From assembly GCF_000745005.1 (NCBI RefSeq), contig NZ_JQNB01000001.1, positions 1,054,001 to 1,118,000 on the forward strand: 64,000 bases of DNA, in the 5' to 3' direction. Positions 45,892-54,877 of this stretch are shown piece by piece. The translations under genes were made by a program, and so were the position numbers. How positions within the stretch are numbered: position 1 is the first letter of the stretch; every line of letters starts with the position of its first letter. Under the pieces are notes generated by a model. That model made no database searches and was not told the origin of the DNA. It saw only the letters and a program-made list of their open reading frames with translations. The DNA comes from Luteibacter sp. 9135. GTDB lineage: Bacteria; Pseudomonadota; Gammaproteobacteria; Xanthomonadales; Rhodanobacteraceae.

Positions 45892-46149
45892 GTGGCGCTG
45901 TCGTGCCGCGCCGGTTGCGGTGCGTGCTGTATCGCGCCCTCCATCAGTTCGCCCATCCCCGGCATGCCTCACGGCAAGCCGGCGGGTGTGCGGTGCATCC
46001 AGCTGACCGAAGACAACCGTTGCGCGATCTTCGGGCGGCCGGAACGGCCGAAGGTGTGTGGTGGGTTGCGGCCTGAGGTGTCGATGTGCGGCGGGGATCG
46101 GCAGCATGCGTTGGGGTGGTTGGGGGAGCTCGAGGCCGCTACGCGTTGA
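45892..46149 (+). CDS. YkgJ-type cysteine cluster protein
   Basis: 85 residues from a GTG at 45892. Six to seven cysteines in the pattern CRAGCGACC...[22 protein letters not shown]...MCGG match the YkgJ zinc/iron-chelate family (UPF0153). Only 2 nt separate it from the aroE stop, so it is in the same operon and probably depends on aroE translation. Likely a small metal-cluster protein; function unknown. Its stop is the first base of a REP-like element. Confidence 0.88.
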   Translation: MALSCRAGCGACCIAPSISSPIPGMPHGKPAGVRCIQLTEDNRCAIFGRPERPKVCGGLRPEVSMCGGDRQHALGWLGELEAATR

Positions 46150-46172
46150 TCGCGGACATCGTCCGCTCCTAC
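46149..46172 (+). repeat. REP-like element overlapping a stop codon
   Basis: ATCGCGGACATCGTCCGCTC plus CTAC. The core palindrome is GCGGAC/GTCCGC, differing from the other copies by paired changes. Its first A is the last base of the YkgJ-type TGA. Confidence 0.75.
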
Positions 46173-46321
46173 GGGGATCGGTGCGATCTGGCTGGTGTCG
46201 GCGGGATGTGGGTGCAGGATATTGCGATGTTGCGTCGTCAACCAGCCGTCATCTGCGGGTAAAGCGGTGTACATGCGCAGCCGCGAGTCTCACGGGTTTA
46301 CTCCTGAAGGGGATCGACCCG

Positions 46322-48622
46322 ATGTCGTTCGCACGTGCCTCGCTTCGCCGTACCGCTCTCGCCACGGCGCTGACCCTGTCCCTGCATGCTGGCCTGGCCC
46401 AGGCCGCCGATGACGACAAGGCGGCTCCGGCCGCGGATGTCGCCACCACCAGCAAGGATGCGAAGCAACTGGACGCCGTCTCCGTGATCGCTCCCGGCGA
46501 AACCCGCCAGGTGCAGAGCATCGGCACGGACGAGATCCTTCGCCAGCAGACGCCGGGTAGCAGCGCGTTGAAGGCGCTGGACAAGCTGCCGGGCGTGCAG
46601 TTCCAGTCGGCCGACCCGTGGGGCGCCTACGAGTGGTCGACGCAGATCACGCTGCACGGCTTCGACCAGTCGCGCCTGGGCTTCACCCTCGACGGCATCC
46701 CGCTGGGCACGATGAGCTACGGCGTCAGCAACGGCTTGCAGGTGACCCGTGCGATCACCTCGGACAACCTCGCCACCGTGGAGCTGGCGCAGGGCGCCGG
46801 CGCGCTCGGTACCGCGTCCAGCACCAACCTGGGCGGCACGGTGCAGTTCTATTCGGCCGATCCGGACATGACCCCGGGCGTGCGCTTCAACCAGGTGATC
46901 GGTTCCGATGCCACGAAGCGCACCTTCGTGCGCGCGGACAGCGGCGACCACGGCGGCTTCTCGATGTACGTGTCGTTCGACCACGCCGATACCGACAAGT
47001 GGAAGGGCTACGGCGACCAGAAGTCCAACCAGGCCAACCTCAAGGCGCTATACCAGTGGGGTGACGGCAACCGTGTCAGCCTGTTCGTGGACAGCAGCAA
47101 GCGCAAGGAATACGACTACATGGATCTGTCCCTGACCAGCCAGAAGGCGCTGGGCTGGAACTGGGACTATTTGCAGCCGGACTGGAACACGGCCGTGGGC
47201 ATCGCCAATGCCCTGAACGGCAACGGTGCCTACCCCGCCTCGCTGAACGGCCTGCCGGCCGACTACGACAAGGGCGACGCCACGTACTATGCGGGCGGCG
47301 GCATCCGTCGCGACACGCTGGCCGGCTTGTCGGGTTCGTTCAACCTCGGTGGCGCCACGCTCGACACCACGGGCTACTACCACGCCGATCGCGGCGAGGG
47401 ACAATGGGCCACGCCGTACCAGGCCTCGTCGCCCACCGTGCCACTGTCCATGCGTACCACCGACTATGGCCTGGACCGCTACGGCGTGACCTCGGCGCTG
47501 AAGTTCACGCTGGGCCACCACGATCTCGAAGTGGGCGTGTGGGGCGAGGACGCCAACACCAACCAGGAGCGCAACTTCTTCACGCTGACCGGCCCGTACA
47601 CGGCGCTGTATACCTTCTACAACGACCAGGCGCCGTTCCTGCGCGGGTTCCTTCAGCATTATGAAACCCGCACCCGCATGGGCTATGCGGAGGATACCGT
47701 CCACCTGATGGACGATGCGCTCACCATCAACTTCGGTGCGAAGTCGCTGAGCGTGACCACGGATGCGACCTCACTGGTGCCGACCACGGCCTTCGCGCAG
47801 GGCCAGATGAAGGCGAGCAAGGGCTTCCTCCCGCAGGCCGGTATCGACTACAAGCTCGATGCCAACCAGGACGTCTACGGCTCGTATGCGAAGAACATCG
47901 CGGCCTACGGGTTCACGCCGTTCGGTACCTCGCAGGCGTCGTTCGATGCGGCCAAGAGCCAGCTGAAGCCCGAGGAGTCGCAGACCTGGCAGGCCGGCTA
48001 CCGCGCCCATGGCGACACCTTCGAGGCGTCGGTGGGCGTGTTCTACACGCGCTTCGCGAACCGACTTCTCGTGACCACGCCGTGCGTGGCCGTGGTCACC
48101 TGCGCCTCCTCGCTCAACAACGTCGGTGACGTGAAGAGCAAGGGCGCGGATCTGGCCTTCCTGTGGAAGCCGGTCGACGGCCTCAGCTGGCTCAACTCGT
48201 TCTCGTACAACGACTCGAAGTACCAGGACGACTACCAGAGCTCCGGCACGGTCCCCACCGCCGACAAATACGTGGTCGGCGTGCCGAAGACCATGTTCTC
48301 CAGCTCGATCAACTACGCGTTCTCGGGCTGGCGCGCCAACCTCGAGGCCAAGTACACGGGCCGTCGCTACATCACCTACACCAACGATTCAGCGGTACCG
48401 TCCTACTGGGTAGCCAACGCCGGCATCGCCTACGACTTCGGCGTCGTGTCGGTGTTCAAGGCACTGAGCATCGGGGCCAACGTGACCAACCTGTTCAACA
48501 AGCACTACTTCGCGTCGACGGGCACCAACGGTTACCAGGCGTACGACGCGCAGGGTTACAACCAGACCTTGATGGCGAGCGCGCCGCGGCAGTATTTCGT
48601 CAACCTCAACGCGCGTTTCTGA
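46322..48622 (+). CDS. TonB-dependent outer-membrane receptor
   Basis: 766 residues from ATG 46322. Signal peptide (TALATALTLSLHAGLAQAAD), a TonB box region (QLDAVSVIAPGE), a plug domain (SALKALDKLPGVQFQSADPW, GFTLDGIPLG, NLGGTVQFYSADPDM) and a 22-stranded barrel ending in an aromatic residue (FVNLNARF). It imports a siderophore or another ligand using the TonB system at 4902-7223. Ligand unknown. No regulator or ABC genes adjoin. In the 149 nt between the REP element and the ATG I found no riboswitch or Fur box. Confidence 0.94.
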   Translation: MSFARASLRRTALATALTLSLHAGLAQAADDDKAAPAADVATTSKDAKQLDAVSVIAPGETRQVQSIGTDEILRQQTPGSSALKALDKLPGVQFQSADPWGAYEWSTQITLHGFDQSRLGFTLDGIPLGTMSYGVSNGLQVTRAITSDNLATVELAQGAGALGTASSTNLGGTVQFYSADPDMTPGVRFNQVIGSDATKRTFVRADSGDHGGFSMYVSFDHADTDKWKGYGDQKSNQANLKALYQWGDGNRVSLFVDSSKRKEYDYMDLSLTSQKALGWNWDYLQPDWNTAVGIANALNGNGAYPASLNGLPADYDKGDATYYAGGGIRRDTLAGLSGSFNLGGATLDTTGYYHADRGEGQWATPYQASSPTVPLSMRTTDYGLDRYGVTSALKFTLGHHDLEVGVWGEDANTNQERNFFTLTGPYTALYTFYNDQAPFLRGFLQHYETRTRMGYAEDTVHLMDDALTINFGAKSLSVTTDATSLVPTTAFAQGQMKASKGFLPQAGIDYKLDANQDVYGSYAKNIAAYGFTPFGTSQASFDAAKSQLKPEESQTWQAGYRAHGDTFEASVGVFYTRFANRLLVTTPCVAVVTCASSLNNVGDVKSKGADLAFLWKPVDGLSWLNSFSYNDSKYQDDYQSSGTVPTADKYVVGVPKTMFSSSINYAFSGWRANLEAKYTGRRYITYTNDSAVPSYWVANAGIAYDFGVVSVFKALSIGANVTNLFNKHYFASTGTNGYQAYDAQGYNQTLMASAPRQYFVNLNARF

Positions 48623-48740
48623 GGTAGTCGCGACTTCTCGTCGCGGTATTGCAACAGTCCGGCGGCACCATGGCCCGCCCGCGGGGGCCGTCCGACAGGG
48701 GGACGGCCTGGTTGCGGGCGGTCCTCCCCCGGATATCCCC

Positions 48741-49271
48741 ATGTCTAAGCTATCCATCGCCGCGGTGCCCCGCCGCGCGATCCTTACCCTCGCCATCGCA
48801 GTCGCGGCGGTTGCGGGTACCTTGGTGTTCATCATGCAGCAACGGTCGCATGCCATGTCCACCCCCAGCCTTGCCGATATCGCGACGCCCGCCCCCACCG
48901 CGGGCGCCGACGCTTCGGGCGTGACCATCCTGCTCGGGCTGGCGCGCGATGCCACGCGTGACGGCCGGCTGATTGCCCCCGAAGGCAACAACGCCTACGA
49001 GTACTACCTCAGCGTGCTGCAGCTGGACGCCAACAACGCCACCGCCCAAGACGCGTTGCGCGAAACGCTGCCGTTCGCCTCCCAGGAAATCGAGCGGCAG
49101 ATCAACCGGCGGGAACTGCAGGACGCCCGTCGCGAGATCGCCCTGCTGCGCGATTACGACCCGACCAACTACACGCTGATCATCCTTGGGGCCAAGCTCG
49201 ATGCCCAGCAGCAGGTGGTCACCGCCGAGGACGAGGCGCGGGCCGAGCAGATGCGGCGCCGTAACGGCTGA
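48741..49271 (+). CDS. Membrane-anchored TPR-like hypothetical protein
   Basis: 176 residues. One N-terminal membrane helix (AILTLAIAVAAVAGTLVFI) and a helical C-terminal part with TPR-like repeats (NAYEYYLSVLQLDANNATAQ, ELQDARREIALLRDYDPTNY). The periplasmic part probably mediates protein contacts. Family not recognised. It is followed 37 nt later by the carbonic anhydrase gene. Confidence 0.75.
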   Translation: MSKLSIAAVPRRAILTLAIAVAAVAGTLVFIMQQRSHAMSTPSLADIATPAPTAGADASGVTILLGLARDATRDGRLIAPEGNNAYEYYLSVLQLDANNATAQDALRETLPFASQEIERQINRRELQDARREIALLRDYDPTNYTLIILGAKLDAQQQVVTAEDEARAEQMRRRNG

Positions 49272-49308
49272 CCGCACCGTGCACAGGGCGCGGGGTTAGA
49301 ATCGCGCC

Positions 49309-49842
49309 ATGTCGAATCCGATCCGGCCCTTCAAGGGCATCCTTCCCCGCCTCGGCGCCCGTGTGTATGTCGACCCGGCATCCACCGTCATCGGCGATGT
49401 CGAGCTCGCCGACGATGTATCGGTGTGGCCGGGCGCGGTGGCTCGCGGCGATGTACACCATATCCGTATCGGTGCCCGCAGCAACCTCCAGGACGGCGCC
49501 ATCATTCACGTCACCCACGATGGTCCGTACAGCCCGGGCGGTTTCCCGACCCTCATCGGCGAGGACGTCACCATCGGTCATGGCGCGGTGATCCACGCCT
49601 GCACTATCGAGGACGCCTGCCTGATCGGCATGCACGCCACCGTGCTCGATGGTGCCGTGGTGAAGAAACACGGCTTCGTCGGCGCGGGTACGGTCATTCC
49701 GCCCGGCAAGGTGGTCGGCGAGCGCGAGCTCTGGCTGGGCAATCCCGGCAAGCTGGTGCGCGTGCTGAGCGATCGGCAGGTAGAGCAGTTGTATTACTCG
49801 GCGGCCAATTACGTGCGCCTCAAGGACGATTACCTGGCCTGA
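49309..49842 (+). CDS. Gamma-class carbonic anhydrase-like protein
   Basis: 177 residues forming a left-handed beta helix: repeated hexapeptides such as VIGDVELADDVSVWPGAVAR, GEDVTIGHGAVIHACTIEDA and GAVVKKHGFVGAGTVIPPGK. The metal-binding His residues are in IIHVTHD and GHGAVIHA. Same family as E. coli YrdA/PaaY, often annotated as gamma carbonic anhydrase or thioesterase. Cytoplasmic trimer. Confidence 0.93.
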   Translation: MSNPIRPFKGILPRLGARVYVDPASTVIGDVELADDVSVWPGAVARGDVHHIRIGARSNLQDGAIIHVTHDGPYSPGGFPTLIGEDVTIGHGAVIHACTIEDACLIGMHATVLDGAVVKKHGFVGAGTVIPPGKVVGERELWLGNPGKLVRVLSDRQVEQLYYSAANYVRLKDDYLA

Positions 49843-49934
49843 TCGCTCCTGAATGCCGGGGCGGGCCCCACGTGTTGCCGCTTGATTTGCCTCCGCGCGG
49901 GCTCCACGCTGGGCGCCTGAGAGGAGATAAACCC

Positions 49935-51980
49935 ATGGATACCCGCACCAATCCGCTGCTGGACCCGCAGGCCCTGCCGACGTTCTCGGCCATTCGCCCC
50001 GAGCACGTCGAGCCCGCCATCGACAGCCTCATCGCCGCCGAGCGCGCCGCCATCGATGCCATCGCCGCGCCCGGCGCGCCGCGCGACTTCGAGCACGTGA
50101 TCCTGGCCCAGGAACGCCTGGACCAGGCCATGTCGCGGGCCTGGTCGCCGGTTAGCCACCTGCACTCCGTGGCCGATTCGGAGGCCCTGCGCAAGGCGCA
50201 CGGCGCCGCGGAAGAGAAACTCACCGAGCACGGCATGGAAGTGGGCCAGAACCGTGATCTCTACGCCGCCGTGCAGGCCGTGGCCGACCGGCCGGATTTC
50301 GCCGGCCTGCCGGTCGCCGCGCGTGCGGCGGTCGAGCACGCCCTACGCGACTTCCGCCTGTCCGGCGTGGCGCTGGAAGAACCGGCGCGCACGCGTTTCC
50401 GCGAGATCGGCGTGGAGCTTTCCCGCCTCACCACCGAGTTCTCCAACGCCGTGCTGGATGCGTCCGAGGCCTGGCACAAGCACATCACCGACGAGCGCGA
50501 CCTGGCCGGCATTCCCGCTTCCGGACGCGCCGTGCTGCGTGAATACGCCCGCGAGGAAAAACTCGACGGCTATTTGGTCACGCTCAAGCAACCCAGCGTC
50601 CAGGCGGTGCTCACCTACGCGGAGAACCGCGACCTGCGCGAGGCGGTCTACTACGCCTACCAGACCCGCGCGTCCGACCAGGGCCCGGACAAGGGCAAGT
50701 TCGACAACTCCGCGCGCATCGAAAAAATCGTCGCGCTGCGGCACGAGGCTGCGCAACTGCTCGGCTTCGCCAATGCGGCCGAAGAGTCGCTGGCGACCAA
50801 GATGGCCACTTCGACCGACGCGGTGTTGACCTTCCTGCGCGACCTCGCGGCCCGTGCCAGGCCGGTGGCGAAGAAGGAACTGGAAGAACTGCGCCGCTTC
50901 GCCGCCGACGAACTGAAGATCGACAACCTCGAACCCTGGGACGTGGGTTTCGCGGCCGAACGCCTGCGCCAGCAGCGCTATGCGCTGGACGAGGAACAGA
51001 TCAAACCGTATTTCCCGGCCTCGGCCGCCATCGACGGCCTGTTCATGGTGGTGGAGCGCCTTTATGGCGTGCGCTTCGTGCCGCGCGACGATGTCGATAC
51101 CTGGAACAAGGACGTGAAGTACTACGACCTGGTGAACGCCGACGGCAGCGTGTTCGCCGGGGCCTACCTCGACATGTACGCCCGCTCGGGCAAGCGCGGC
51201 GGTGCCTGGATGGACGTGGCCGTGTCGCGCTTCCGCGACGGTGACCAGCTGCAACTGCCGGTGGCGTACCTCACCTGCAACTTCCCGCCGCCCACCGACG
51301 GCGCGCCGGCCCTGCTCACCCACGACGACGTGCTCACGCTGTTCCACGAATTCGGCCACGGGCTGCACCACATGCTGACCGAGGTGGATATTCCCTCGAT
51401 CAGCGGCATCGAGGGCGTGGAGTGGGATGCCGTGGAGCTGCCCAGCCAGTTCATGGAGAATTTCGCCTGGGATCGCAACGCCCTGCGCGAGTTCGCCCGG
51501 CATTACCAGACCGGCGAGCCGCTGCCGGACGATCTGTACCAGCGGATGCTCGATGCGCGGCATTTCCATGCCGGCCTGTTCCTCGTCCGCCAGCTGGAAT
51601 TCGGCCTGTTCGACTTCCTGTTGCACCGCGATTACGACCCGGCGGTGGGCGCGCGTCCCCTGGACGTCCTGGAGAAAGTGCGCCATGAAGTGGCCGTGCT
51701 GCATCCGCCGGCATGGCAGCGTTTTCCGCACGCGTTCACCCATGTCTTCGCGGGCGGCTATTCGGCCGGCTACTACAGCTACCTGTGGGCCGAGGTGCTT
51801 TCCGCGGATGCATTCGAACCCTTCGAACAGGCCGGCGTGCTGGACCGGGCCACGGGTGAGCGCTTCCGGAAGGAAGTGCTGGCGGTGGGCTCCACGCGGC
51901 CGGCCCTGGCCTCCTTCGTGGCCTTCCGTGGTCGCGAGCCGCAGCCGGACGCCCTGCTTCGCAGCTACGGCCTGGCCTGA
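49935..51980 (+). CDS. prlC: Oligopeptidase A (M3 metallopeptidase)
   Basis: 681 residues, the usual length. The zinc motif is HEFGHGLHHML with His471, Glu472 and His475 as catalytic core, and the downstream Glu is in GVEWDAVELPSQFMENF. It degrades short peptides, including cleaved signal peptides, in the cytoplasm. The ATG at 49935 has GAGGAGAT in front; a longer frame upstream belongs to overlap with the carbonic anhydrase gene. Confidence 0.97.
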   Translation: MDTRTNPLLDPQALPTFSAIRPEHVEPAIDSLIAAERAAIDAIAAPGAPRDFEHVILAQERLDQAMSRAWSPVSHLHSVADSEALRKAHGAAEEKLTEHGMEVGQNRDLYAAVQAVADRPDFAGLPVAARAAVEHALRDFRLSGVALEEPARTRFREIGVELSRLTTEFSNAVLDASEAWHKHITDERDLAGIPASGRAVLREYAREEKLDGYLVTLKQPSVQAVLTYAENRDLREAVYYAYQTRASDQGPDKGKFDNSARIEKIVALRHEAAQLLGFANAAEESLATKMATSTDAVLTFLRDLAARARPVAKKELEELRRFAADELKIDNLEPWDVGFAAERLRQQRYALDEEQIKPYFPASAAIDGLFMVVERLYGVRFVPRDDVDTWNKDVKYYDLVNADGSVFAGAYLDMYARSGKRGGAWMDVAVSRFRDGDQLQLPVAYLTCNFPPPTDGAPALLTHDDVLTLFHEFGHGLHHMLTEVDIPSISGIEGVEWDAVELPSQFMENFAWDRNALREFARHYQTGEPLPDDLYQRMLDARHFHAGLFLVRQLEFGLFDFLLHRDYDPAVGARPLDVLEKVRHEVAVLHPPAWQRFPHAFTHVFAGGYSAGYYSYLWAEVLSADAFEPFEQAGVLDRATGERFRKEVLAVGSTRPALASFVAFRGREPQPDALLRSYGLA

Positions 51981-52036
51981 TCGCACGGCCCCGCGCGGCG
52001 CCATGGCCCCGCGCGGCTTTCCTTTACAATGGCGCC

Positions 52037-52804
52037 ATGAAGATCGCTTCGTGGAACGTCAATTCGCTCAAGGTTCGCCTGCCCCACCTCCAGCAATGGC
52101 TGGCCGAGGTGCAGCCGGATATCGTCGCGCTGCAGGAAACCAAGCTCACCGACGATAAATTCCCCGTCGACGAGATCGCTGCGATGGGCTATCGCTCGGT
52201 GTTCTCCGGGCAGAAAACCTATAACGGCGTCGCCCTCCTCGCACGGGGTGAACTGGCCGATGTGGTCACCGATATCCCGGGCCTGGACGATCCGCAGCGC
52301 CGCATCCTGGCCGCCACGGTCGGCGATATCCGCGTGGTCGATCTGTACGTGGTGAACGGCAAGGCGCTGGGCGACGAAAAATACACCTACAAGCTCGAAT
52401 GGCTGGCGCGGGTTCGCGACTTCCTCGAAGGCGAGCGTGCCCGCCACGAGAAACTGGTGGTCCTGGGCGACTTCAACATCTGCCGGGACGACCGCGACGT
52501 GTACGACCCGGTCGCCTGGGGCGAGGACATCTTCTGCTCGCCGCCGGAACGCGCCGCCCTGCAGGCCCTGCTCGATATCGGTCTGCATGACAGCTTCCGC
52601 CTCTTCAACGAGGACGCCGGTCTTTTTAGCTGGTGGGACTACCGGCAAGCGGCCTTCCGCCGCAACATGGGCCTGCGGATCGACCTCATCTTGATCAGCG
52701 ATGCGCTGAAATCCCTGGCCACCTCGTCGATCGTCGACAAGGCGCCGCGGAAGTGGGAACAACCATCCGACCATGCGCCCGTCGTGCTGGAGCTGCAGCT
52801 TTGA
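52037..52804 (+). CDS. xth: Exodeoxyribonuclease III
   Basis: 255 residues of the endonuclease/exonuclease/phosphatase fold: KIASWNVNSLKVRLPHLQQW, DIVALQETKL (Glu), VLGDFNICRDDRDVYDP and PSDHAPVVLEL (catalytic Asp-His). It cleaves at abasic sites and digests 3' ends in repair. ATG at 52037; its stop overlaps the next gene's TTG (TTGA). Confidence 0.96.
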   Translation: MKIASWNVNSLKVRLPHLQQWLAEVQPDIVALQETKLTDDKFPVDEIAAMGYRSVFSGQKTYNGVALLARGELADVVTDIPGLDDPQRRILAATVGDIRVVDLYVVNGKALGDEKYTYKLEWLARVRDFLEGERARHEKLVVLGDFNICRDDRDVYDPVAWGEDIFCSPPERAALQALLDIGLHDSFRLFNEDAGLFSWWDYRQAAFRRNMGLRIDLILISDALKSLATSSIVDKAPRKWEQPSDHAPVVLELQL

Positions 52805-53472
52805 ATACCCCCAAATCCGAATGGCCGCGCTCGCTGGACGACGCGGAACTCGAAAAACTCGACATCTACCTGCGTGCCCACGGTAACGACGGCGACCTGA
52901 TGCTCGACGGCGTGCATGGCCTGCTCTCGGCCATCGCCATCGGGCCGCTCGAGGTGAAGCCGGAAGAATGGCTGCACGAGGTGCTGCACGACGCCTTCGA
53001 GGACGAAGACGAAGGCAACGCCGTGCTGGCGCTGCTTGCCCAGCTCAACGATTCCATCAGCGCGGAACTGGACGTCGACGCCTACGAGCCGATCCTCGGC
53101 GAGATCGACACCGACGAAGGCCCCATGCTGTCGGCGGGCGGCTGGTGCGAGGGCTTCAGCCGCGGCATCGATATGCGCGCGCAGCTGTGGGAAACCCGGC
53201 TGGCCGAAGATCCCACCCTGATGCAGCTGCTCGGCCCCATCATGGCGCTGGCGGTCGACGAAGGTGTGCTGCAGGCCGACGCGGAGTTCGAGAAACTCAC
53301 CGACGAGGAATACGACGAGTGCCTGGGCCAGCTGCCCGAGGTGCTCAATGCGGTGGGCGAATACTGGCGCACCAACGGCCCCACGGAAGACGAGCTCAAG
53401 GCGATGACCCGCCCGCGCAGCGAGGCCGAAGACGGCCCACCCCGGCAGCGCTCCGGCCACTGGGTGCACTGA
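52801..53472 (+). CDS. UPF0149 / YecA-family protein
   Basis: 223 residues from a TTG at 52801 that overlaps the xth stop as TTGA. It is very acidic and helical: LDDAELEKLDIYLRAHGNDG, LDGVHGLLSAIAIGPLEVKP and AGGWCEGFSRGIDMRAQLWE are YecA/UPF0149 features. The C-terminal SEC-C metal-binding motif often seen in YecA is absent. Function unknown; translationally coupled to exonuclease III. Confidence 0.87.
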   Translation: MNTPKSEWPRSLDDAELEKLDIYLRAHGNDGDLMLDGVHGLLSAIAIGPLEVKPEEWLHEVLHDAFEDEDEGNAVLALLAQLNDSISAELDVDAYEPILGEIDTDEGPMLSAGGWCEGFSRGIDMRAQLWETRLAEDPTLMQLLGPIMALAVDEGVLQADAEFEKLTDEEYDECLGQLPEVLNAVGEYWRTNGPTEDELKAMTRPRSEAEDGPPRQRSGHWVH

Positions 53473-53564
53473 CGACGCGGGTGAAACGGATCGTTCGCCC
53501 GACGAGCCTTGGTCTCGCGCCCGGCAACCGGCATCTTGGTGGGCATCGACACCGGAGTAACGTC

Positions 53565-54395
53565 ATGATCCAACGAACCATCGCGCGCCGCGTTCGCGGC
53601 ATGGACACCGCCGACGGCGCCGGCGTGAAGCTCAAGCGTGTGATCGGCCAGCCGGCGCTGGACATGCTGGACCCGTTCCTGCTGCTGGACGAATTCCGTT
53701 CCGACCAGGCCGGCGACTACATCGAAGGCTTTCCCGATCATCCCCACCGCGGTTTCGAAACCGTGACCTACATGCTTGCCGGACGCATGCAACACGGCGA
53801 CAACCAGGGCAATCGCGGCGACCTGGGTCCCGGCAGCGTGCAGTGGATGACCGCGGGCAGCGGCCTGGTCCATTCGGAAATGCCGCAGCAGGAGGCCGGG
53901 TTGATGTGGGGCTTCCAGCTGTGGGTGAACCTGCCGGCCGCGGACAAGATGACCGCGCCGCGTTACCAGGACATCCCGCCGGGCGACATCCCGGTGGTGC
54001 AGCCGGCGCCCGGCGTGACCGTACGCGTGATTGCCGGTGAGCTGGAAGGTGTCAGCGGCCCCGTGGCCGGTATCGCCACGCAGCCGGTGTACCTGGACAT
54101 CGCGCTGGACGCCGGCGCGCACTACGACCTGGGCCTGCCGGTGGGGCACAGTGCGTTCGCCTACGTGTTCGACGGCACCGCCGCCCGTGTGGCCGGCGAG
54201 TCGCTGGCACGCAGCGAACTGGCGGTGCTCAGCGAGGGTGACACCTTGAGCCTTGCGGCCGCCGAGGCCACCCGCGTCCTGGTCGTGGCAGGCCGTCCCC
54301 TGCGCGAACCGGTGGCGCGCTACGGCCCGTTCGTCATGAACACCCAGGCGCAGATCCACGAGGCCATCGCCGATTTCCGCGCAGGAAAATTCTGA
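53565..54395 (+). CDS. Pirin family protein
   Basis: 276 residues. Bicupin: the N-terminal cupin has the metal residues in FPDHPHRGFETVTYMLAGRM and the following GPGSVQWMTAGSGLVHSEMP (His, His, Glu). The pirin signature GFQLWVNLPAADKM follows. Homologues include the quercetinase YhhW. GGAG precedes the ATG at 53565. Confidence 0.95.
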   Translation: MIQRTIARRVRGMDTADGAGVKLKRVIGQPALDMLDPFLLLDEFRSDQAGDYIEGFPDHPHRGFETVTYMLAGRMQHGDNQGNRGDLGPGSVQWMTAGSGLVHSEMPQQEAGLMWGFQLWVNLPAADKMTAPRYQDIPPGDIPVVQPAPGVTVRVIAGELEGVSGPVAGIATQPVYLDIALDAGAHYDLGLPVGHSAFAYVFDGTAARVAGESLARSELAVLSEGDTLSLAAAEATRVLVVAGRPLREPVARYGPFVMNTQAQIHEAIADFRAGKF

Positions 54396-54413
54396 TCGCA
54401 CCGGCTGAAACTG

Positions 54414-54443
54414 AACGGCCCGGCGAAGTTCCCCGGGCCGTTT
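54414..54443 (+). terminator. Intrinsic terminator of the pirin gene
   Basis: AACGGCCCGG (54414-54423) pairs with CCGGGCCGTT (54433-54442) with TTT at the end; 18 nt behind the pirin stop. The T tract is short. Confidence 0.75.
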
Positions 54444-54508
54444 AGCCTTCAGACCGGATGCCATCGCTAGCATCGGCACCCTACGCATTCGCGAGGAATT
54501 CATTGCCC

Positions 54509-54877
54509 ATGCGCTTTTTGCTCACGGTCGTACCGATTGCCGCGGCGCTCATCATCGCCGCCTGCTCGCCCTCGTCGCCTGACGCGGCCTCCGCCACCGC
54601 GCCGCCTGCGGCGTCCTCGGCCGCTGCCGATGCCACGCCGGCACCTGGTAAGAATGCGCCGGCCAACCCTGCCCTGGGTTCGCCCGGGTGGTATGCCTGG
54701 GTGGACAAGACCCTGGCGGTCAGCGACGACGGCCATGGCCCGCGGCCGGATACGCCGGCGTGGAACCAGGCCGTGAACGCGAAGCTGGGCCAGGAGGCGC
54801 CACAGTCGGCGCCCGGGTCACTCGAGTGGCAGCAGGCGGTGGATGCCCTGCTGCGCACCCGCGTCGCCACGCACTAG
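54509..54877 (+). CDS. Small lipoprotein
   Basis: 122 residues from ATG 54509. Signal peptide with lipobox (PIAAALIIAACS, Cys18-19 region), then an Ala/Pro-rich spacer and a small domain with two similar halves: GSPGWYAWVDKTLAVSDDGH and GSLEWQQAVDALLRT, plus TPAWNQAVNAKLG. No recognised family. Its TAG overlaps the stop of the convergent glycosidase by 4 nt (CTAG). Confidence 0.75.
   Translation: MRFLLTVVPIAAALIIAACSPSSPDAASATAPPAASSAAADATPAPGKNAPANPALGSPGWYAWVDKTLAVSDDGHGPRPDTPAWNQAVNAKLGQEAPQSAPGSLEWQQAVDALLRTRVATH

Noticed and set aside
46173..46321. Riboswitch (cobalamin or TPP) in front of the TonB receptor
   Set aside because: No conserved core motif of either class could be found.
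50343..52004. 553-residue minus-strand ORF
   Set aside because: Antisense to prlC, which has the complete zinc motif.
53082..54503. 473-residue minus-strand ORF
   Set aside because: Antisense to YecA-family and pirin genes.
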